This document shows positions 62,401 to 64,000 of a stretch of DNA of 64,000 nt, piece by piece. Source of the stretch: Spodoptera frugiperda (lineage: Eukaryota; Arthropoda; Insecta; Lepidoptera; Noctuidae); NCBI RefSeq assembly GCF_023101765.2, contig NC_064217.1, forward strand, positions 1,922,001 to 1,986,000, read 5' to 3'. The notes under the pieces are model-generated. The model saw only the letters and a list, made by a program, of their open reading frames with translations, did not search any database and had not been told where the DNA came from. The stretch's first letter is position 1, and each line of letters starts with the position of its first letter. A program made the position numbers and the translations under genes.

Positions 62401-63842
62401 ATTAAATATTACAAGTCTAAAATCTTTTGAAGAAGCAGTCAAGTATTTGACCTTAATCGTTGTTCAGAGGGCAACAAAACATTAACAAAGGCAATCTATC
62501 ATAATGAGTTGAAAGCCGGTCCTTAACTCCTAAAAATAGAAGTTGTATCAGGAATTTGAGGCTTTCTTTGTTTTTTTATACTCGTTTTGATTACAATAAA
62601 GATGTAAGTGACAGTCGTCGTGTTTGGTTAATGACTTGGCTTTTGGATTTCGCTGTTTGGTACAAGAAGTTATTCTTGTTCTGAATGTTTCGTTTAGACG
62701 GATTACGTAAAATTTGATGTTTAACAAAGACAAATGAGTTACCTTGAAGATATTTATTTACGTACTTTATACAATTATATTATAAAAAGTAGTTATCTAA
62801 CAAATATGACAAATATAATTTATTTTTAGTAAATCAGACTTATTTATTATAATAAATTGTAGTAAAAATTGCAAATATTTTTTTTTACGATACCAAACGT
62901 AAAACTACGAATACTTTGTATAATACAGACATTTAAATAGGTCTTATTTTAATCAGATTAATTAAATAAAAACATTACACAAAAACAATCTAGTCACTTT
63001 TAAACGCTGTGAAGCAATGTTCTACCACGTTAATGATACAAAAACTAAGAATCACCTTTTGAATAACAATTTCGTGAATAGAAAAAATAAACTCAGCCTA
63101 AAACGAAAAATGGCTGCCAAGTATTTGTTTCTCTTTAAGTTTTGTTGGTTTTTCATTAGGTGTGTTTGAAAGTATTTTTTTTTATCTCAGGTATTCCAGG
63201 CTTAAGCCCTAAAAAATGTGTTAAACATTATTTTAACTAAGTTTTATTTTTAAGTGTTCTTATCGTGTATTATGAATATTAATGGGTCTGGTCTAGTTCT
63301 TATTCTGTACCGTTCATTAGATTTACTATTGGTGAATGAATATTACTTTTCTTTGAGTTTATTTTTTTCTCTTTTATTATGATAATACAATTTTTCTGCC
63401 AGTCACCCAATAGCTGGTCTAGACGAAACCAATATAAGTTTCACCCTTATTACGTAATGAAAAAGCCTGAACCATCATCAATTTTCTTACGGGCTCCATT
63501 TTTAAGTCAGTTCCTTAAAGCCTTCTCCTAAATCTGAAAAGTACTATGCTGAAAACCGCATCAAAATAAATTCAGCTAAACGCGAGATAAACACGCACAT
63601 ACATACAGGTCAAACAAAGAACCTCCTTTTTAAAGTCGGTTAAAAATACAGATATCATTCTACAAGTCTGAATACTTACTTATGAATAGCGTTGGCAAAA
63701 ATAGGTATCCTCATCAGATCAGCTCCCATTCCAGCCCATTGGGAACCCATGCCGCTGTACACAAACCATAGAGGGCGCTTCAGACCTGGATAGTAATTTG
63801 CACTTTCGGCTATGCTTACAGTTTCTTTATTTTCGTTGGAAT
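27205..63842 (-). CDS. Fatty-acid-synthase-like polyprotein, 3' 31 exons (5' end outside window)
   Basis: Exons in transcript order: 63842-63680, 61623-61454, 60247-60096, 59761-59578, 59007-58859, 57709-57528, 56834-56715, 55683-55571, 55063-54873, 53733-53573, 52523-52266, 51104-50987, 48971-48711, 47439-47154, 46786-46641, 43927-43784, 43239-43136, 42827-42677, 41190-41019, 40480-40368, 39755-39591, 36170-35986, 34635-34483, 34092-33850, 33094-32959, 31713-31560, 30351-30201, 30025-29875, 29464-29294, 28666-28564, 27767-27205. They give 1,836 residues after a split first codon. Domain order is that of animal fatty acid synthase: acyltransferase, dehydratase, pseudo-methyltransferase, enoyl reductase, ketoreductase, carrier position, thioesterase. 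Ketosynthase exons must lie beyond 64000. Intact splice sites and no stop argue for a maintained gene, although the ketoreductase and carrier regions are strongly diverged. It is probably a paralogue of the housekeeping synthase, since lepidopteran genomes carry several. Confidence 0.93.
29875..31713 (-). CDS. Acyl-carrier-protein position lacking the phosphopantetheine serine (3 exons)
   Basis: Exons 31560-31713, 30201-30351 and 29875-30025 sit where animal synthases carry the acyl carrier protein. The helix-like pattern survives: KLAKIFGVPKIEALPEDF, then TVDDLLLTKDNLVELQTLI, then VEKIVEMTVGSL. The invariant D-S-L, whose serine carries 4'-phosphopantetheine, is replaced: aligning TxxDL without gaps puts Thr-Lys-Asp there, with no serine within the stretch. 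Phases (0/1, 1/2, 2/0) join cleanly. I looked on the minus strand of the intervening introns for a skipped exon coding the motif and saw none. The remainder (KNYEGLGAFYTC and an acidic DDEEEH run) is a linker to the thioesterase. Confidence 0.82.
30629..30933 (+). mobile_element. tRNA-derived SINE (family A), near full length
   Basis: The head 'gactgcctcgttggtcgagt' resembles a tRNA A-box region; 'ggtctgattcccgggtcggg' is the B-box region; the body runs 'agcacggagtctggaattgt' and 'ccccctattacatgggactt'; the tail is 'gtgcacctctgcctac'. It lies in the intron between the exons ending 30351 and starting 31560, antisense to the gene. Confidence 0.8.
31850..32700. repeat. Fragments of RTE-like ends in an intron
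   Basis: 'actagcttctgcccacgttt' at about 31858, and on the other strand 'gcccgcgacttcgtccgtgt' (positions 32641-32665), are typical element ends. 32440-32640 contains low-complexity retroelement-like sequence. Boundaries are unclear. Confidence 0.4.
32959..34635 (-). CDS. Ketoreductase domain, diverged and probably inactive (3 exons)
   Basis: Exons 34483-34635, 33850-34092 and 32959-33094. The overall fold signature is visible (ELANRLIKRGVRKIVLHTR, then RGIFIVPDI, then LLERVCQLRNENGLPALIVR). The NADPH loop, normally a TGGxGGxG-type run, reads VCDENGVG and keeps only its last glycines. The catalytic serine block, normally FSSVS, reads LLPPS. The segment around the expected Tyr is shortened (SNEYSYSLLERV), and the WGxIGDVG end motif is absent (VRLDKFTE). 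In a working synthase this domain reduces the 3-ketoacyl group, so activity is unlikely here. Splice sites are good, so mis-annotation is not the simple explanation. Confidence 0.85.
33255..33540 (+). mobile_element. MITE of about 285 bp (family N)
   Basis: Begins 'ggtgcttttccacaagagat' and ends 'cataca...aaaagcactc'. The body 'catattcattggtacacata' and 'gaactcagctaagctatgca' matches 48261-48574, and 8812-9134 in reverse. It lies between the two ketoreductase exons at 32959 and 33850. Confidence 0.75.
34665..34790 (-). mobile_element. Partial tRNA-derived SINE (family A)
   Basis: 'gtacacccacttttcaccgt' to 'attatactgggcacaattcc', the body of family A without the head. It begins about 30 bases upstream of the exon starting 34635. 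Confidence 0.6.
35383..35835 (+). mobile_element. Two adjacent RTE-type nonautonomous elements
   Basis: The first (35383-35615) holds two tandem copies of 'gacgtgaaggagtaacaaac' plus 'aaccaaacatataaac'. The second (35630-35830) matches 23288-23475 and ends 'gcgggtgaaaccgcgcgtaa' plus 'gtagctagta'. Confidence 0.6.
35986..43927 (-). CDS. Enoyl reductase domain (7 exons)
   Basis: Exons 43784-43927, 43136-43239, 42677-42827, 41019-41190, 40368-40480, 39591-39755 and 35986-36170. This medium-chain dehydrogenase/reductase domain reduces the enoyl double bond with NADPH. Landmarks in order: GMDFSGLNAYGNRVMGLLPG; the hydrophobic stretch ending VPLPYAVAYYCL; the nucleotide loop VFVTGGAGALGQAV followed by FTTVSSMKKK; IGYSRDDSFL; GSFLDISTYDMMENRDMGM; and IGKVLIKM. 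The glycine-rich loop is intact. The intron between the last two exons contains the foldback element at 36401-37890. The exon at 43784 ends about 25 bases from a retroelement fragment. Confidence 0.9.
36222..36400 (+). mobile_element. tRNA-derived SINE (family B), 5' part, interrupted by the foldback element
   Basis: Best family B copy: 'actacacggttggtgcggtg' head, intact B box in 'gcgggttcgattcccgcaaa', then 'aattgttgtttcgggtctgg' and 'gacacagaagaaaat'. The 3' part resumes at 37891 ('aatcctaatgtggagcaacg') after the insertion. The family resembles SINEs of noctuid moths as I remember them. Confidence 0.8.
36401..37890. mobile_element. 1,490-bp foldback element with near-perfect arms
   Basis: The outer 20 bases match perfectly in inverted orientation ('tagtccattgaaatgttaca' at 36401-36420 against 37871-37890). 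Arms 36431-37046 and 37236-37850 (about 615 bp each) are nearly identical; I saw only a C/T difference and small homopolymer length differences. Between them are a unique 126-bp stretch (37047-37172) and a short hairpin (37173-37237) with a central 'gcacgtgc'. The junctions fit a 3-base AAT duplication in the SINE host. There is no coding capacity, so it would need a transposase in trans. It lies in the synthase intron 36171-39590. Confidence 0.9.
37891..37960 (+). mobile_element. 3' end of the interrupted family B SINE
   Basis: 'aatcctaatgtggagcaacg' continues exactly where the SINE stops at 36400, followed by an A/T-rich tail. Confidence 0.75.
37945..38090 (-). repeat. GC-rich dispersed repeat tail (family D)
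   Basis: 'ggggagaaaatcatctgatg', then 'ctcccgccttggacaaggcg' and 'agtctcttattgactaaaaa', the reverse orientation of the 1-160 family. Confidence 0.6.
38090..39300. other. Intron stretch, nothing recognised
   Basis: AT-rich intronic sequence with a short CATA microsatellite at about 38955-38985. An open frame at 38709-38963 (-) has no recognisable similarity. Confidence 0.5.
39300..39420 (-). mobile_element. Partial tRNA-derived SINE (family A)
   Basis: 'tttatccccgaaggggtaga' to 'tcctatgtaatagggtg', the 3' half of the family A SINE in reverse. Confidence 0.65.
39845..39971. mobile_element. Short MITE (family I)
   Basis: 'taccgtactcagag' at one end and 'ctctgagtacagcagta' at the other form terminal inverted repeats; 'ctaatcattaaatat' matches the MITE ends at 21418 and 22127. 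It lies about 90 bases beyond the exon at 39755. Confidence 0.65.
40696..40973 (-). mobile_element. tRNA-derived SINE (family A), near full length
   Basis: Read on the minus strand: head 'gactggctcgttggtcgagt', B box in 'tctcgggttcgattcccggg', body 'acatgggacttatcacac', and tail 'ggcgtga'-type end replaced by 'ccttcggggataaaag'. It is the cleanest tRNA-like head in the window and has the same orientation as the synthase gene. It lies 46 bases from the exon at 41019. Confidence 0.85.
41590..41862 (-). mobile_element. tRNA-derived SINE (family C), copy 1 of 5
   Basis: Plus-strand landmarks: 'tctcacacggagaaggttta', 'cttgctcaatgtgggttgac', 'ccttacgatgttttccttca', 'atgcgtgagaagcgagcgtc'. The tRNA-like head is at the right end, so it reads on the minus strand. 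Confidence 0.7.
42505..42645 (+). repeat. Non-LTR retroelement 3'-tail fragment (family F)
   Basis: 'aaaaccttctcctaattcag', 'gaaaaccgcataaagttcag', 'aaaagcgagataattgcaca' and a 'tttttaagtcg' end. Compare 63500-63650 and 600-752 (reverse). Confidence 0.65.
43440..43598 (-). mobile_element. tRNA-derived SINE (family B)
   Basis: 'acgttgccccacattagtct' through 'acccgaaacaacaataattt' and 'aaagagttgttccgtgcggg'; the head is partly mutated. Confidence 0.7.
43605..43755 (-). mobile_element. Nonautonomous RTE-type element next to a splice donor
   Basis: 'actagctactttcgcgcggt' and 'ttctaatcggtccagtagtt' are the reverse of 23288-23475. Its end comes within about 30 bases of the synthase donor at 43783. 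Confidence 0.6.
44036..45770 (+). mobile_element. 5'-truncated non-LTR retrotransposon (CR1/Jockey type)
   Basis: A long open frame (next entry) is followed by about 580 bases of 3' sequence ending in ATCATTT repeats ('atatcatttatcatttatca' at about 45748-45766), as in CR1-like elements that end in a short tandem repeat rather than poly(A). The 5' side is cut inside the reverse transcriptase. It lies antisense in the synthase intron 43928-46640. The open frame suggests a young insertion. Confidence 0.85.
44043..45185 (+). pseudogene. Reverse transcriptase, C-terminal 380 residues, 5'-truncated
   Basis: The frame opens at YDAWEDSGDALGVFCDLSKA and continues FDCVLHETLIRKL, GVPQGSILGPFLFLIYINDL, then FADDTSLLF, the reverse transcriptase active-site block with its two aspartates. 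The C-terminal part with SYGILLWGN and LQKRAIRSIYNL is the usual thumb region. It ends at TGA 45183-45185. The frame is uninterrupted, but the endonuclease, ORF1 and N-terminal palm are absent, so the copy cannot move by itself. Confidence 0.9.
46641..48971 (-). CDS. Central structural region (pseudo-methyltransferase / pseudo-ketoreductase), 3 exons
   Basis: Exons 48711-48971, 47154-47439 and 46641-46786. In animal fatty acid synthases this central block contains a non-functional methyltransferase and a structural half of the ketoreductase. Here it begins MKTALQIMLQIVAEN. It ends in GFVNKLRNDGEDKIG and LNKNLTVNIFRK, which lead directly into GQWGGYYYT of the enoyl-reductase section, as in the family. 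No SAM-binding glycine motif is evident. Assignment rests on order, length and the flanking motifs more than on internal similarity. Confidence 0.75.
47530..47650 (+). repeat. Non-LTR 3' end fragment (family K)
   Basis: 'ggccggcaacgaacttgtaa', 'cacctcttctggtgtttcga', 'gcttaccatcaggtgatccg'. Relatives: 52615-52715 (+), 55255-55395 (-), 59905-60030 (-, eroded). A common retroelement tail in Lepidoptera. Confidence 0.65.
48261..48574 (+). mobile_element. MITE of about 314 bp (family N)
   Basis: The start 'gggtgcttttccatcagaga' and end 'tctctggcggaaaagtatcc' are imperfect inverted repeats of about 24 bases, the clearest ends of the three copies. Confidence 0.8.
49052..49362 (-). mobile_element. 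tRNA-derived SINE (family C), copy 2 of 5
   Basis: 'tctcacacggacaaggtttg', 'gcttgctcaatgcgggttgg', 'ccttcaccgcttgtcaatgg', 'aacctccgggtcaccatgac'. Confidence 0.7.
49787..49905 (-). mobile_element. Partial tRNA-derived SINE (family A)
   Basis: 'ttttatccccgaaggggtag' to 'gtcccatgtaatagggggta'. It stops abruptly about 15 bases before the retrotransposon fragment that follows. Confidence 0.65.
49922..50660 (+). pseudogene. 5'-truncated non-LTR retrotransposon, second family
   Basis: Open frame 49922-50440: RALYDALVRSHLEHSAMIWA, LMLERVQNKFTRHLYWKLYG, DNYVGRRRRPLLLAVPVGRT, then stop. This is the C-terminal end of a Jockey-like reverse transcriptase polyprotein (HLEHSAMIW is the usual LEY/EHxxxxW block). 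An AT-rich 3' sequence and a run of A at 50634-50650 follow. Only the last 173 residues remain. Confidence 0.8.
50680..50795 (+). mobile_element. 3' half of a family B SINE
   Basis: 'gaaattgttgtttcgggtct' then 'gtaaacgcatacacaacata' and 'aaaatcatagtgtggtgcaa'. Confidence 0.65.
50987..56834 (-). CDS. Linker and dehydratase double hot-dog domain (6 exons)
   Basis: Exon 56715-56834 is the linker after the transferase. Exons 55571-55683 and 54873-55063 join to give FLEGHLRNGANVLPESAVL, which keeps the HxxxGxxxxP pattern of the dehydratase catalytic histidine. Exon 53573-53733 and exon 52266-52523 give GYSYKDQFQSIQ and WVTFLDSLIQLSTL, the second hot-dog with the expected DxxxQ spacing (catalytic Asp). 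Exon 50987-51104 closes the region. The domain removes water from 3-hydroxyacyl intermediates. Both catalytic residues look present, in contrast to the ketoreductase that should supply its substrate. Confidence 0.88.
52100..52255 (-). repeat. RTE-type fragment before a splice donor
   Basis: Reverse of 22565-22700: 'agcgaaattggtttagctct' and 'tcgagatttgcgctaaacaa'. It ends just beside the exon at 52266. Confidence 0.5.
52615..52715 (+). repeat. Non-LTR 3' end fragment (family K)
   Basis: 'tcacttgtaacacctctggt', 'catgggcggcggtgattgct', 'taccatcaggtgaaccgtct'. Confidence 0.65.
53259..53503 (+). mobile_element. tRNA-derived SINE (family A) with internal deletion
   Basis: Head 'gactgccacgttggtctagt'; the B-box part is deleted ('gacataggacaggatggggc'); then body and tail 'aggataaaaggcgtgacgtt'. 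It ends about 70 bases before the exon at 53573. Confidence 0.75.
53872..54118 (-). mobile_element. tRNA-derived SINE (family C), copy 3 of 5
   Basis: 'ctcttctcacacggagaagg', 'aatcaccatggttgcttaat', 'aaaactccaggccaccatgt'. Confidence 0.65.
55255..55395 (-). repeat. Non-LTR 3' end fragment (family K)
   Basis: 'gatggtaatcgccgccgcct', then 'gaacactcaaaacacaaggg' and 'agttgctggccttttggtgg', the reverse of 47530-47650. Confidence 0.6.
55995..56023. repeat. 29-base perfect short palindrome
   Basis: 'acatttattgtaca', one A, then 'tgtacaataaatgt': 14-base arms. Intronic, no function assigned. Confidence 0.85.
56090..56143. repeat. Single end of the family I MITE
   Basis: 'actcaatagtttaagtaatc', then 'attaaatgtttctgagtaca' and 'gcagtaact', matching the right end at 22090-22127. 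Confidence 0.55.
56475..56535 (+). mobile_element. 3' end of a family A SINE
   Basis: 'gtaatgagcacctctgccta' and 'gataaaaggcgtgacgttgc'. Confidence 0.6.
57528..63842 (-). CDS. Malonyl/acetyl transferase domain of the synthase-like protein (6 exons)
   Basis: This domain loads acetyl and malonyl groups from CoA onto the carrier protein. It opens in exon 63680-63842 with LWFVYSGMGSQWAGMG. The nucleophile motif GHSLGE is split over the junction of 61454-61623 and 60096-60247 (the Gly codon is interrupted). Exon 59578-59761 carries the downstream NIAYHSRYIA, containing the active-site histidine region. Exon 57528-57709 carries EIAPHGLLQAILKR, typical of the domain end. Both the serine and the histidine appear intact, so acyl transfer is plausible. 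The bases at the upstream end (63843-64000) are intron. Because the ketosynthase precedes this domain in the family, the preceding exons should lie within a few kilobases beyond the window. Confidence 0.93.
57795..58083 (-). mobile_element. tRNA-derived SINE (family C), copy 4 of 5
   Basis: 'gagcattaatcaccacgctt', 'gcttaatgcgggttggcgat', 'tttcaaaacctcgccctcat' (B box in reverse), 'accttcggaccaccacgact'. Confidence 0.72.
58540..58770 (-). repeat. AAAT microsatellite and family D tail
   Basis: 'aatgaataaataaataaata' at 58538-58565 is followed by a GC-rich block with 'ctcccgcctagggtgaggca', 'agactcttactaaaaaccac' and 'ggtaacccgctagatagtcc', the reverse of the 1-160 family. Confidence 0.6.
59227..59529 (+). 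mobile_element. tRNA-derived SINE (family A), near full length
   Basis: Head slightly deleted ('gactgccttgtggttgcaag'), intact B box 'ggtctcgggttcgattcccg', body 'aacacggagtctggaattgt', tail 'gatgaaaggcgtcacgtagc'. It ends about 50 bases before the exon at 59578. Confidence 0.8.
60265..61440. other. Intron stretch, nothing recognised
   Basis: AT-rich intron between two transferase exons. No repeat family or open frame of note. Confidence 0.5.
61855..62155 (-). mobile_element. tRNA-derived SINE (family C), copy 5 of 5
   Basis: 'tctttcacacggagaagatt', 'cttgcttaatacaggttggc', 'aaggtttcgtgccctcactc', 'ttaaactacgggccaccacg'. Confidence 0.7.
62160..63499. other. Intron stretch, nothing recognised
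   Basis: AT-rich intron sequence. Frames at 62251-62442 and 62548-62733 (-) show no similarity I recognise. Confidence 0.5.
63500..63650 (+). repeat. Non-LTR retroelement 3'-tail fragment (family F)
   Basis: 'aaagccttctcctaaatctg', 'gaaaaccgcatcaaaataaa', 'aacgcgagataaacacgcac', 'agaacctcctttttaaagtc' and 'ggttaaaaa'. It ends about 30 bases before the exon at 63680. Confidence 0.65.
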
Positions 63843-64000
63843 CTGGAAAATAAGAAGCATTTTTTTAGTCTCATCGTTGTTGACTCTATATAGAGCAAAA
63901 GTAGAAGTCTACTAGATATTATTATGTAGCCTAATTTGTGTCACTTTAATTTGGAACTGATCTAGCAATACTTTGCTTAAATATCAGTCATTCACAGAGT

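Noticed and set aside
1..64000. CRISPR arrays, operons, bacterial ribosome sites or rRNA genes
   Set aside because: None seen. Gene structure is eukaryotic throughout, and the tandem arrays are microsatellites without spacer structure.

Overview
The window is an AT-rich, repeat-loaded piece of a lepidopteran (moth or butterfly) nuclear genome. The evidence is a multi-exon insect odorant receptor, a multi-exon animal type I fatty-acid-synthase-like gene with GT-AG introns, and dispersed tRNA-derived SINEs, RTE- and CR1/Jockey-type non-LTR fragments, a Helitron remnant and MITEs of lepidopteran type. One SINE family resembles noctuid SINEs from memory; that is a weak hint only. There is no bacterial or viral gene organisation.

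Layout. 1-7560: no gene recognised, only degenerate repeats. 7561-19220 (+): a complete nine-exon odorant receptor gene encoding 395 residues, whose introns hold a MITE, RTE pieces, a broken Helitron and a GC-rich repeat. 19221-27204: intergenic, between the 3' ends of two convergent genes, with a retroelement nested in a MITE and a direct repeat around an inverted-repeat element. 27205-63842 (-): 31 consecutive exons (5,513 coding bases) of a fatty-acid-synthase-like polyprotein, from the start of the malonyl/acetyl transferase domain to the stop codon. The ketosynthase domain and the start codon lie beyond position 64000. Its introns contain at least three SINE families, two 5'-truncated retrotransposons with long open reading frames, MITEs and a 1.49-kb foldback element.

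I built both gene models by hand from splice sites and phase. Every junction is GT-AG, all phases join, and no in-frame stop occurs. The two genes have unrelated functions: odour reception at the plasma membrane of sensory neurons, and cytosolic acyl-chain metabolism.

The main observation is that the synthase keeps recognisable catalytic residues in its acyltransferase (GHSLGE), dehydratase (HxxxGxxxxP), enoyl-reductase (nucleotide loop) and thioesterase (GYSFG, Asp, His) domains. Its ketoreductase has lost most of the glycine-rich NADPH motif and the catalytic serine block. The carrier-protein position has no serine where phosphopantetheine should attach. As read here it cannot be a self-sufficient fatty acid synthase. 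It looks like a maintained, repurposed paralogue. The second observation is a near-perfect foldback (arms about 615 bp) inside a SINE in an intron of the same gene, which would form a long double-stranded hairpin in the pre-mRNA.
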